Origin: JALHVH01 sp963773685
Lineage (GTDB): Bacteria > Acidobacteriota > Aminicenantia > Aminicenantales > Saccharicenantaceae
Length of the DNA stretch: 64,000 nucleotides
Assembly (NCBI GenBank): GCA_963773685.1
Contig: CAVZBY010000001.1
Coordinates: 372,001-436,000 of the forward strand
Direction: 5' to 3'
The notes under the pieces: generated by a model
Database searches by the model: none
Told to the model about the DNA's origin: nothing
The model's input: the letters and a program-made list of their open reading frames with translations, nothing else
In this document: positions 1-9,257 of the stretch, in pieces
Layout of the letters: the number at the start of each line of letters is the position of its first letter
How positions within the stretch are numbered: the first letter of the stretch is position 1
Made by a program: the position numbers and the translations under genes

Positions 1-954
1 CCCATTGCCTGATGGAGGTCTCCTCCCACGCGCTGGAACAGAAGAGGGTCTGGGGCGTCAGCTTCGATATCGCCGTCTTCACGAACCTGAGCGGCGAGCA
101 CCTCGACTACCACCATTCCATGGAGAATTATTTCGAGGCGAAGAAGAAGCTCTTCTTCCTGAACCACAAGCGGGTCGCCTCGGTCGTCAACATGGACGAT
201 CCCTGGGGACAGAAGCTCGTCGCCGAGCTGCCGATGAAGACCGTCACCTACGGGCTCGAGCCGGCCGCCATCGTCCGGGTCGCCGGCCACCGTCTCTCCG
301 AGCAGGGCATCGAGGCCCGGATCGTCTATCCCGGCGGGCAGATGTCCGTGACGTCCCCGCTCGTCGGCATGCACAACCTCTACAACGTGCTCGCCGCGGC
401 GGCTTCCGCGCTGGCCCTGGGCGTCCCGCCCGCCGATATCGTCAAGGGGATCGCCGCCCTCCAAGGGGTCCCCGGACGTTTCGAGCGGGTCGCGAACGCG
501 CTGCGGCATCCACATCATCGTCGACTACGCCCACACCGACAACGCCCTGATGCACCTGCTCCGGACCGTCCGCGATCTCATCCCGCGGAAGACCATCCTC
601 GTCTTCGGCGCCGGCGGCAACCGGGACACCGCGAAACGGGAGCGGATGGGCGACGTCGCGGCCCGCCTCGCCGACTGGAGCGTCCTGACCTCGGACAACC
701 CCCGCTCGGAGGACCCCGAGCGGATCATCGCCGACATCGAAAAGGGATTCACCCGGAACGGCGCGAGGAACTACGAGATCGTTCCCGACCGCAGGGACGC
801 CATCCGGAAGGCCCTGTCCCTCGCGGTCAAGGGCGATTATGTCCTCGTCGCCGGAAAAGGCCACGAGGATTACCAGATCCTCAAGGAAGGAACGATCCGT
901 TTCTCCGATATCGAGGTCATCCGGGCCCTGCTCGAGGAGATGAAGGGGGCATGA
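1..954 (+). CDS. murE: UDP-MurNAc-tripeptide synthetase MurE (5' partial, frameshifted)
   Basis: Mur ligase that adds the third residue, probably meso-diaminopimelate, to UDP-MurNAc-L-Ala-D-Glu in the cytoplasm. The start lies outside the window. The first visible part (MEVSSHALEQKRV, then GEHLDYHHSMENYF) is the central ATPase domain. Near 495-505 the frame is lost and resumes one base later with GIHIIVDYAHTDNAL and the C-terminal domain, including DNPRSEDP, the DNPR motif known from meso-DAP-adding MurE, and GKGHEDYQ. Removing one base around 498-504 joins the two parts smoothly. The stop overlaps the murF start as ATGA. Since murE is essential, I read the break as a probable sequence error, not decay. 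Confidence 0.93.
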
Positions 955-2346
955 CGATGGCCGAGCTCCGACTCGAGGACGTGGCCCGGCGGACGGGAGG
1001 CAGGCTCGTCTCCGGCCCGCCGTCGCTTACGGTCCGGGGCTATGTCATCGACGCCCGCTGCGCCGGCCCCGGCGATCTCTTCTTCGCCGTCGTCGCGGGC
1101 CGGGACGGCCACGATTTCGTCGCTCAAGCCGCGGCGAACGGGGGATCGGGAGCGGTCGTCTCGAAGGACGTCCCCGCCCCCCCCGGCGGCACCTTCGGCC
1201 TCGTCCTCGTCCCGGACACCGTCCGGGCCCTTCAGGACCTCGCCCGGAGCGTCCTCCGCGACCATCCCGTCACGATCGTCGCGATCACCGGCAGCGTGGG
1301 CAAGACGACCACCAAGGAGTTCGCCGCCGCGTTCCTCTCCGCCGCGTTCCCCGTCCTGAAGTCCGAAAAGAACTTCAACAACCATCTCGGGCTGGCCCTG
1401 TCCCTGCTCAGGCTCGAGAAGGCCCACCGGGCGGCCGTCCTCGAAATGGGCATGAACGCGCCCGGCGAGATCGCGGCCCTGACCCGGATCGCGCCTCCGG
1501 ACATCGCCGTGATCACGAACATCCGCCCCGTCCATCTCCAGTTCTTCGCGGACATGGACGGCGTCGCCCTGGCCAAGAAGGAGATCCTCGACGGGATGAA
1601 GCCGGACGGGACCGCGGTCCTCAACGGCGACGACCCGCTGGTCCTCCGGATCGCGGAGTCCTGGCGGGGCCGGAGAGTGACCTTCGGCCGATCGGCGGCG
1701 TGCGATGTCCGGGCTTCGGCCGTCCGCCGCCGCGGATTACGAAGGCCTGAGCTTCGACCTGGCTTACGGCCGGGAAACGGCCGAGGTGGACCTCGCGTTC
1801 CTGGCCGAGAGCGCCGTCGAGGATTTCCTGGCCGCGGCCGCGGTGGCTTACGCCCTCGCCATCCCCGTCCGGGAGATCGTCCGCCGCGCCTCGTCCATGA
1901 AGCCTCAGCCGATGAGGGGGAACCTCGTCCCGCTGGCGAAGGGCGCCCGGCTCATCGACGATTCCTACAACTCGAATCCAATAGCCTTGGAGACGGCCCT
2001 GAAAAGTCTGACCCTTCTCCCCGCAACAAGGAGGGTCGCCGTGCTCGGCGACATGCTCGAGCTCGGAGCGAAGGAGAGGGAGTTCCACCTCGAGGCGGGA
2101 CGGACCGCCGCCCTCTCGGGGTGGGACCTCCTCGTGACCGTCGGGCCCCTGGCCGGCCTCATGGCCGAAGGGGCCGCGGCGGCCGGAATGGACCGGGCGC
2201 GCATCGTCTCCTTCGCCGATTCCGGCGAAGCCGCCCGGGCCGTGCCGCCGCTCGTCGCGGCGGGAGACCTCGTCCTCGTCAAGGGGTCGAGGGGCGTGAA
2301 GATGGAAAGGATCGTGGAGAGCCTTAGAGAAAGGCTCGGGGAGTAA
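951..2346 (+). CDS. murF: UDP-MurNAc-tripeptide:D-Ala-D-Ala ligase MurF (frameshifted)
   Basis: Adds D-Ala-D-Ala to the UDP-MurNAc tripeptide, the last cytoplasmic step of the pentapeptide precursor. The ATP loop GSVGKTTTKEF, the following EKNFNNHLGL, and EMGMNAPGEI are in the first frame, starting at 951 (ATG, overlapping the murE stop). The frame is lost in the GC-rich run CCGCCGCCGCGG near 1724-1736 and continues one base later with DYEGLSFDLAYG, then DDSYNSNPIA and the closing LVKGSRGVKMERIV. Taking out one base gives a normal-length MurF of roughly 464 residues. The fault sits between conserved motifs, so both domains are otherwise complete. Confidence 0.93.
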
Positions 2347-2350
2347 GGAC

Positions 2351-3439
2351 GTGCTCTACTGGCTGCTCGTTCCTCTGCGGGAGTACTACTTCTTCTTCAA
2401 CGTCTTCAGGTACATCACCGTCCGGACCGCTCTGGCCGGCCTCACGGCCCTCCTCTTCAGCCTCATCCTGGGGCCCTGGATGATCCGCCTCCTCAAGAAG
2501 CGCCAGATCGGCCAGGAGATCCGGACCGACGGGCCCCAGTCCCACTACGCCAAGAAGGGGACGCCCTCGATGGGCGGAATCCTGATCATCGCCGGGACGA
2601 TCGTCCCGACCCTCCTCTGGGGGAACTTCTCGAACATCTACATCTGGCTCGCCTGCGGGGCGATGCTCGTCTTCGGCGCCATCGGCTTCGCCGACGACGC
2701 CCTCAAGGTCGCCCGGAAGCGGTCTCTGGGTCTCTCGAGCCGCCAGAAGCTCGTCCTCCAATTCGCCCTGGCCGCGGCCCTGGGCCTCGTCCTGGTCTGG
2801 CTCGGATTCGACAAGAAGTTCAGCCTCGACCTGTCTCTCCCGTTCGTCAAAGGCTGGCTGCCCTATCTGGGCTGGTTCTACCTGCCCTGGATCATCTTCA
2901 TCCTCGTCGGCTCCTCCAACGCCGTCAACCTGGCCGACGGGCTCGACGGCCTCGCCATCGGCCTGACGTTCTTCAGCGCCACGGCCCTGACCGCCTTGAC
3001 CTATATCGTCGGCAACGTCAAGTGGTCGGGCTACCTCGGCATCGCCTACGTCCCCTCGGCGGCCGAGCTGACGATCTTCGTCGGGGCCCTGGCCGGGGCC
3101 TGCCTGGGCTTCCTGTGGTTCAACTGCCACCCGGCCCAGATCTTCATGGGAGACGTCGGGGCCCTCTCGCTCGGCGGGACGCTGGGCCTCGTCGCCATCC
3201 TCATCAAGCAGGAATTCCTGCTGTTCTTCGTGGCCGGCGTGTTCATCCTGGAGGCGCTGTCCGTGCTCATCCAGGTCTCCTGGTTCAGGCTCAGCGGCGG
3301 GAAGAGGGTCTTCAAGATGGCCCCGCTCCACCATCACTTCGAGCTCATGGGCTGGCCCGAAGAGAAGGTGGTCATCCGCTTCTGGATCCTGGCCATCGTC
3401 TTCGCCCTGTTCAGCCTGACGACCCTGAAATTGAGATAG
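2351..3439 (+). CDS. mraY: phospho-MurNAc-pentapeptide transferase MraY
   Basis: Membrane enzyme that moves phospho-MurNAc-pentapeptide to undecaprenyl phosphate, giving lipid I. The 362-residue product starts at GTG four bases after the murF stop. It shows the family's acidic motifs in order: GFADDALKV (about residues 113-121), NLADGLDGLAIG (about 195-206), MGDVGALSLGG (about 266-276), and APLHHHFELMGW (about 325-336), with about ten hydrophobic segments between them. Length and motif order are typical. It lies in the usual place between murF and murD and is intact, unlike its upstream neighbours. Confidence 0.98.
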   Translation: MLYWLLVPLREYYFFFNVFRYITVRTALAGLTALLFSLILGPWMIRLLKKRQIGQEIRTDGPQSHYAKKGTPSMGGILIIAGTIVPTLLWGNFSNIYIWLACGAMLVFGAIGFADDALKVARKRSLGLSSRQKLVLQFALAAALGLVLVWLGFDKKFSLDLSLPFVKGWLPYLGWFYLPWIIFILVGSSNAVNLADGLDGLAIGLTFFSATALTALTYIVGNVKWSGYLGIAYVPSAAELTIFVGALAGACLGFLWFNCHPAQIFMGDVGALSLGGTLGLVAILIKQEFLLFFVAGVFILEALSVLIQVSWFRLSGGKRVFKMAPLHHHFELMGWPEEKVVIRFWILAIVFALFSLTTLKLR

Positions 3440-3441
3440 AC

Positions 3442-4803
3442 ATGGAACTCAAGGATAAGAACGTCCTCGTCGTCGGCCTCGCCAGGACCGGCGAAGCCCT
3501 GTGCCGGTTCCTCGTCCGGCGGGGCGCGCGGGTCCGGGTCAGCGAGAAGAAGGCCGAGGACGCCCTCAAGGGCAGGCCCGCCTACTGGCGCGCCCGAGGC
3601 GTCGCGTTCGAGACGGGAGGCCACCGGCTCGAATCGTTCCTGGGCGCCGACCTCGTCGTCCTGAGCCCGGGGGTCCCGCCCCTCGCCGAAGCGGACGCGG
3701 CCGCGGCGCGGGGCATCCCGGTCATCTCCGAGATCGAGCTCGCCTACGGATTCCTCAAGGGGACGATCGTCGGGATCACGGGCTCGAACGGCAAGTCCAC
3801 GACCACGACGCTGGCCCATCTCATCCTCGAGGACGCGGGCCTCAGGGCCTTCGCGGCCGGGAACATCGGGAAGCCGCTCATCGGGTTCGCGGACGGAAGC
3901 CGGGCCGACGACATCTACGTGACGGAGCTCTCGAGCTTCCAGCTCGTGCACACCCGGAACTTCAAGGCCGGGGTCGCGGCGTTCCTCAACGCCTCCCCGA
4001 ACCACCTGGACTGGCACGGGTCCTTCGAGAAATATCTCGCGGCCAAGAGCAAGCTCATCCTCTCGCTCGACAAGGCCGATACGGCCATCCTCAACCGGGA
4101 CGACCCGCTGGTCTGGGCGCTCGCCGGGAAGACCCCGGCCCGCGTCAAGGCCTTCAGCCGCAAAAGGCGCGTTCCCCGGGGCTGTTGCCTCAGGGAGGGG
4201 CGGCTCATGCTCGAGGACGGGCGCGAAACGCCGCTCATCCGGGCCGCCGATATCAGATTGCCGGGCCTTCACAATCTCGAGAACGTCTGCGCGGCCGCCC
4301 TCGTCGGCGACGCGTTCGGCGTCCCGGCCCGGGGCATGCGGAAGACGATCCGGGCGTTCCGGGGCCTCGAGCACCGGCTCGAGCCCGTCGCGACCGTCGG
4401 ACGGGTTCTCTTCGTCAACGATTCCAAGGCCACGACCGTGGACGCAACGATCAAGGCGCTCGAGAGCTTCGACCGCCCCATCGTCCTCATCCTCGGCGGC
4501 AAGGACAAGGGCGCGGACTTCACGCTCCTGCGCGGGCCCGTCAGGAAACGGGTCCGCAAGGCCCTCCTCGTCGGCTCGTCGGCCGAGAAGATCCGGGCCG
4601 CGCTCGAAGGCGTCGTCCCGCTGGAGAAGGCGGCGACCTTCCGGGAGCTCGTCCGCAAGGGCTACGAGGCCGCGTCCCCCGGGGACGTCGTCCTGCTCGC
4701 CCCGGCCGCGACGTCCTGGGACATGTTCGACAACTTCGAGCAGAGGGGCCGGACCTTCAAGCGCGAGGTCCGGAGCCTCGCCCGCAAGGTCGAGGGGAGA
4801 TAG
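3442..4803 (+). CDS. murD: UDP-MurNAc-L-Ala:D-Glu ligase MurD
   Basis: Cytoplasmic ligase that adds D-glutamate to UDP-MurNAc-L-Ala. The 453-residue product has an N-terminal Rossmann-like part (NVLVVGLARTGEALCR), the ATP loop GITGSNGKSTTTTL near residue 110, the Mur signature FLNASPNHLDWHGS, and the C-terminal NDSKATTVDAT and LILGGKDKGADF. The start ATG at 3442 is two bases after the mraY stop. A longer open frame upstream (from 3022) is only read-through over mraY and has no homology. The gene is intact. Confidence 0.97.
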   Translation: MELKDKNVLVVGLARTGEALCRFLVRRGARVRVSEKKAEDALKGRPAYWRARGVAFETGGHRLESFLGADLVVLSPGVPPLAEADAAAARGIPVISEIELAYGFLKGTIVGITGSNGKSTTTTLAHLILEDAGLRAFAAGNIGKPLIGFADGSRADDIYVTELSSFQLVHTRNFKAGVAAFLNASPNHLDWHGSFEKYLAAKSKLILSLDKADTAILNRDDPLVWALAGKTPARVKAFSRKRRVPRGCCLREGRLMLEDGRETPLIRAADIRLPGLHNLENVCAAALVGDAFGVPARGMRKTIRAFRGLEHRLEPVATVGRVLFVNDSKATTVDATIKALESFDRPIVLILGGKDKGADFTLLRGPVRKRVRKALLVGSSAEKIRAALEGVVPLEKAATFRELVRKGYEAASPGDVVLLAPAATSWDMFDNFEQRGRTFKREVRSLARKVEGR

Positions 4804-4813
4804 GGAAAGCGAT

Positions 4814-5927
4814 ATGGACGCCTACAGGAGATACGGCTTCGACAAGGGCCTGATCGGCGTGACGATCGTCCTCGTCGTCGTCGGGATCCTCATGGTCTTC
4901 AGCTCCTCGGGGGTCCAGGCGGGAGTCAAGTATCCACCGGCCGTATTACTACCTGCTCCAGCAGGTCATTGGGGCCGTCGCCGGGCTCATCCTCGCCGGC
5001 TTCCTCGCCTCCGTCCGGAAGCCCTTCCTCCGCGATCCCTACGTCGTCTACGGGCTTCTCGCCCTGTCGGCCTTCCTGCTGATGCTCTGTTTCGTCATGC
5101 CGACGGTCGCCCGGACCAACCGCTGGATCCAGCTCTTCGGCGTCCGCTTCCAGCCGTCGGAGCTGGCCAAGATCAGCCTCGTCCTCTTCTTCGCCTGGTA
5201 CGGCGAAGCGAAGAGGGAGAAGCTGAACGAATGGAAGACCCTGGCCGTTCCCGTGGCCGTCCTGTTCGTCTTCGTCATCCTCGTCGTCATGGAGCCGAAT
5301 TACAGCATGGCCGTGTTCATCGCGGGGCTCTCGGCGGCGATGCTCTTCCTGGCGGGCGTGAGGTTCCGGTACTTCGCGATCCTCGGCGGGATCGGCGCCG
5401 TCCTGTTCACGGCCTACCTCTTCCAGGCCAGCTACAGGATGGAGCGCATCCAGGGCTTCCTCTCGCCCGAGAAGGACCCCCTGGGCACGAGCTTTCAGGT
5501 CATCCAGTCGAAGCTCGCGGTCGGCTCGGGCGGCCTCCTCGGGACGAGCCTGGGCCAGGGCACGCAGAAGCTGTTCTTCCTCCCGTTCGCCCACACGGAC
5601 TTCATCTTCGCCATCCTGAGCGAGGAGACCGGGCTCGTCGGCGCGGTCATCACCCTCAGCCTGTTCTTCTTCTTCCTCTGGCGCGGGCTCCGCATCGCCT
5701 TCCGGACGCCCAACCCCGTGGAAAAGCTGGTCGCGGCCGGGCTGACGATCGCGATCGCGACCCAGGCCCTCCTCAACATCAGCGTCGTCCTCGGCCTCGG
5801 ACCGGCGACGGGGATCCCCCTCCCCTTCGTCTCCTACGGCCGGTCCTCGCTGGTCTGCAACCTGGCCGCCGTCGGCATCCTCCTCAACATCTCGCGACGG
5901 AAAGGGGATATCGGGATCAAGCCATGA
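4814..5927 (+). CDS. ftsW: septal peptidoglycan polymerase FtsW (frameshifted)
   Basis: SEDS-family membrane glycosyltransferase that polymerises lipid II at the division septum. The first 38 or so residues (GLIGVTIVLVVVGILMVFSS, GVQAGVKY) are in one frame and the rest (RPYYYLLQQVIGAVAG, TNRWIQLFGVRFQPSELAK, LPFVSYGRSSLV) in the next. Deleting one C at 4934-4935 restores GVKYHRPYYYLLQQ, a normal join for the family. The end overlaps murG as ATGA. Between murD and murG, FtsW is more likely than RodA or SpoVE, which are close homologues. Confidence 0.92.
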
Positions 5928-7021
5928 AGGAACGGCGCGTCATCATCAGCGGCGGGGGAACCGGGGGGCACCTCTACCCCGCCCTGGCCGTCGGCCGCAA
6001 GCTCCGGGAAGCGGACCCCTCCCTCCGGCTGACCTTCATCGGGAGCCGCCGGGCCGTCGAGCGGAGGATCATGGACGAGCAGGGCGTCGATTTCGTCCCT
6101 CTGAGGATCGAAGGGATCAAGAACCGCGGCCTGAGGAGCATCAGGGGCCTGGCCCTTCTTCCGTTCTCGTTCCTGAAGCCCTTCGCCCTCCTCGTCCGGC
6201 TCCAGCCCCATCTGGTTATCGGCGTCGGGGGTTACAGTTCGGGCCCGGTCGTCCTCCTGGCCTCGTGGCTCCGCATCCCGACCCTCATCCTCGAACAGAA
6301 CGTCCGGCCGGGCTACACGAACAGGCTCCTCGTCCGCCGGGCGAAGAAGGCCGTGGCCGCGTTCGAGGCCACCCTCCCCGCGCTCCGGGGCAAGGGCGTC
6401 TGGCTGGGCAATCCCGTCCGCGAGGAGTTCTACGGGATGCCGGCCAAGGCCGCCGAGCCCGCTCTCTCCGTCCTCGTCTCGGGGGGGAGCCAGGGCTCAC
6501 GCTTCCTGAACCGGACGATGACGGCTGCCCTGCCCCTCCTCCGGGAGAAGATGGAGCTTCTCGAAATTGTCCATCAGACGGGAAAGGATGACATCGAATG
6601 GGTCGAAAAAGCCTATCGGGACTCCGGTTTCGCGGAAGCGACGGTCGGGCCGTATTTTCCGGACATGGCCGGCCGCTTCCGAAGAGCCGATCTGGTTGTG
6701 AGCCGGGCGGGCGCCACAACCTGTGCCGAGCTCATCGCCTCCGGGAGGCCTTCCCTCCTGGTCCCGTTCGCTGCGGCCTCGGAGAACCACCAGGAGTTTA
6801 ACGCCCGGGAGCTCGAGAAGACCGGGGCGGCCGAGGTCCGCCTGGAGAGGGACCTGACCCCGGAGCTCCTGGCCGCAAGGCTTCTCTACTATCTCGGACA
6901 CAGGGACGCGTTGACCCGCATGGCCGCCGGGCTCGCTCCGCTCCGCACCGACGGGGCGGCGGACGCGATCGCCGGGCTCTGTTTCCGGCTCATGGAGGGG
7001 AAAGGCCCAGGAGAACGATGA
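5924..7021 (+). CDS. murG: lipid II synthase MurG
   Basis: Peripheral membrane GT28 enzyme that adds GlcNAc to lipid I. The 365-residue product begins at ATG 5924, overlapping the ftsW stop. Visible family motifs are SGGGTGGHLYPALAV near the N-terminus (acceptor side), EQNVRPGYTNRLL, then in the nucleotide-sugar domain LVSGGSQGSRFLN, SRAGATTCAEL and SENHQEFNAREL. Length is typical. It is the middle of the overlapping ftsW-murG-murC unit, which suggests coupled translation. Confidence 0.98.
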   Translation: MKERRVIISGGGTGGHLYPALAVGRKLREADPSLRLTFIGSRRAVERRIMDEQGVDFVPLRIEGIKNRGLRSIRGLALLPFSFLKPFALLVRLQPHLVIGVGGYSSGPVVLLASWLRIPTLILEQNVRPGYTNRLLVRRAKKAVAAFEATLPALRGKGVWLGNPVREEFYGMPAKAAEPALSVLVSGGSQGSRFLNRTMTAALPLLREKMELLEIVHQTGKDDIEWVEKAYRDSGFAEATVGPYFPDMAGRFRRADLVVSRAGATTCAELIASGRPSLLVPFAAASENHQEFNARELEKTGAAEVRLERDLTPELLAARLLYYLGHRDALTRMAAGLAPLRTDGAADAIAGLCFRLMEGKGPGER

Positions 7022-8409
7022 TGGTCAAGCGCGGATACAGGAAGCTCAAACACATCCACATGATCGGCATCGGCGGGACGGGCATGAGCGGGATCGCCGA
7101 GGTTCTGCTCAACCTCGGCTACGCCGTCTCCGGCTCGGATGTCCAGGAGAGCGAGGTCACCCACCGGCTGGCCGGCCTCGGCGCCCGCGTCGCCATCGGC
7201 CACCGGGAAGAGAACCTGGCGGAGGCGGACGTCGTCGTCATCTCCTCGGCCGTCCACGACGACAACATCGAGGTCCGGAAGGCGCGGGCCGCCAAGATCC
7301 CCGTCATCCCCCGGGCGGAGATGCTGGCCGAGCTCATGCGGATGAAGTACGGCATCGCCGTCGCCGGCTCCCACGGGAAGACGTCGACGACCTCGATGAC
7401 CGCGCTCGTCCTCGTCGCCGGCGGATACGACCCGACCATCATCGTCGGCGGCCGCCTGAACACGATCGGGGCCAACGCCAAGCTCGGCGAGGGGGATTTC
7501 ATCGTGGCCGAGGCCGACGAGAGCGACCGGTCCTTCCTCTACCTCTCCCCCTTCATCGCCGTCCTGACCAACATCGACGAGGAGCATCTCGACCAGTACA
7601 AGGACGTCGAGGAGATCCGGCGGACGTTCATCAACTTCGCCAACAAGGTCCCCTTCTACTGCCCGGTCGTCCTCTGCCTGGACGATCCGAACCTCCAGGG
7701 GATCATCCCCGAGATCGAGCGGAAGATCATCACCTACGGGTTCTCGGCCCAGTCCGATTACTTCGCGAGAGACTACCGGTTCGACGCGTTCGCCAGCGAA
7801 TCGACGATCTTCCGCAAGGGCGAGCGCCTGGGCGATCTCAGGCTCAACGTCCCCGGCAAGCACAACATCCTGAACGCCATGGCCGCCATCGCCGTGGGCC
7901 TGGATCTGGACATCCCCATCGCGACGATCTTCCAGGCCCTCGAGGGCTATACCGGCACGGGCCGGCGGTTCGAGCTGAAGAAGACGGTCCGCGACATCAT
8001 GCTCGTCGAGGATTACGCCCACCATCCGACCGAGATCCGGGCGACCCTCGAGGCCGCCAAGCGCGGCTGGATGCGCCGCGTCGTCGCCGTATTCCAGCCG
8101 CACCGGTACACGCGCCTGTCGCACCTGATGAAGGCGTTCGCGACGGCCTTCAACCAGGCCGACGTCCTCGTCGTGACCGAGGTCTATCCGGCGGGCGAGG
8201 CCCCCATCCCCGGGGTCTCGGGGAAGGCCCTGTACGAAGAGATCCTCCAATTCGGCCACAAGCAGGCCTATTTCGAGCCGGACCTCGCCAAGGTCCCGGC
8301 GCTCGTCGCGGGCCTGGCCCGGCCGAACGATATCATTCTCGTTCTGGGGGCGGGCAACATCAACCGGACGGTGCCGCGTATCGCGGAGGCCCTGGAGGCC
8401 GGGAAATAA
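7018..8409 (+). CDS. murC: UDP-MurNAc:L-alanine ligase MurC
   Basis: First Mur ligase of the pathway, adding L-alanine to UDP-MurNAc. The 463-residue product has IGIGGTGMSGIAEVL at the N-terminus, the ATP loop GSHGKTSTTSM (about residues 119-129), the DEEHLDQY segment of the central domain, and DYAHHPTEI followed by FQPHRYTR in the C-terminal domain. The ATG at 7018 overlaps the murG stop, and a second ATG follows at 7021. No murB or ddl follows, although many clusters carry one or both here. Confidence 0.98.
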   Translation: MMVKRGYRKLKHIHMIGIGGTGMSGIAEVLLNLGYAVSGSDVQESEVTHRLAGLGARVAIGHREENLAEADVVVISSAVHDDNIEVRKARAAKIPVIPRAEMLAELMRMKYGIAVAGSHGKTSTTSMTALVLVAGGYDPTIIVGGRLNTIGANAKLGEGDFIVAEADESDRSFLYLSPFIAVLTNIDEEHLDQYKDVEEIRRTFINFANKVPFYCPVVLCLDDPNLQGIIPEIERKIITYGFSAQSDYFARDYRFDAFASESTIFRKGERLGDLRLNVPGKHNILNAMAAIAVGLDLDIPIATIFQALEGYTGTGRRFELKKTVRDIMLVEDYAHHPTEIRATLEAAKRGWMRRVVAVFQPHRYTRLSHLMKAFATAFNQADVLVVTEVYPAGEAPIPGVSGKALYEEILQFGHKQAYFEPDLAKVPALVAGLARPNDIILVLGAGNINRTVPRIAEALEAGK

Positions 8410-8410
8410 T

Positions 8411-9257
8411 ATGGCGACCATTCCCTCGAACATGGCCCAGCCCCTGGTCTTCCAGCGGGGCGAGGGCGCCCTTCGCGGCCGGCAGGCCCCGAAGCGGGCG
8501 GCCGTGCGCTCCAAGCACGTGCTGGGCATGTTCTGCGTCCTGGCCGCGACGTTCTTCGGCTTCGCCCGGGCCTACCTGTTCCTGATCTCCTGGGACAAGC
8601 TGGCCCTCCGGAGCGTCGAGGTCGTCTGCGCCCGGACCTCGCTGAAGCGGGACCTCTCCCGGGCGTTCGCGGGCCAACGGCTGGGCAACATCCTGCTCTG
8701 CGACATCGACGGCCTGCGAACCCAGGTCCGGTCGTTCCCCTGGGTCCGCGAGGCGCGCATCCGGAAGGTCTTCCCCTCGGCCCTGCGGATCGAGATCGAG
8801 GAGCGCGTGCCGCGCGCCCTGCTCGAGCGCACCGGGCTGACCCTCGTCGACGGGGAAGGCGCCGAGCTCGGGGCCCCGACGATGGCCGAATGAAGCCGCG
8901 CTCCCCGTCCTCGCGGACCGGGAGGGCTTCCGGAGCGGGCGAGCCGAGAAGCTCCGGCTGGCGTGGGAATGCCTGGACGGGCTTCCGGCCGGGGAAAGGG
9001 AGGCGGTGGCGCGGCTCGACCTGTCGGATCTCGGAACGGTCGAGCTCGTGTTCCGGGACGACCCCGTCCGGGTCAGACTGGGCGGCCCTGAGTTCGCCGG
9101 AAAGCTCCGGCTGTTCCGGGAGCGCCGCGCGCAATGGGAGGGGGCCCTCGGCCCTCTGGACAGCATCGACCTGCGGTTCGACGACCGCGTCTACATCAAG
9201 CTTCGGGGGCCGGAGGGGCCCGACGTCCCCGCCGGCCCGGAGAAGGAGGCCGCATAA
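8411..9257 (+). CDS. ftsQ: cell division protein FtsQ (frameshifted)
   Basis: Bitopic division protein that links FtsB/FtsL to the divisome. The first frame holds a basic cytoplasmic tail, one membrane segment (HVLGMFCVLAATFFGFARAY) and the POTRA domain (SVEVVCARTSLKRDLS, FPWVREARIRKVFPSALRIE, LVDGEGAELG). It then stops at 8893. The next frame continues at once with EAALPVLADREGF and runs to VYIKLRGPEGPD, which matches the FtsQ beta domain. One extra base in the GGGGCCCC stretch near 8870-8880 explains this. The stop overlaps the ftsA start (TAATG). Identification rests on POTRA features and position. Confidence 0.87.

Noticed and set aside
495..8890. Programmed +1 frameshifting as explanation for the split division genes
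   Set aside because: No shared slippery codon, no internal stop or upstream ribosome-like site at the shift points, and such control on four neighbouring genes is without precedent that I know; consensus error is simpler. Not fully excluded.
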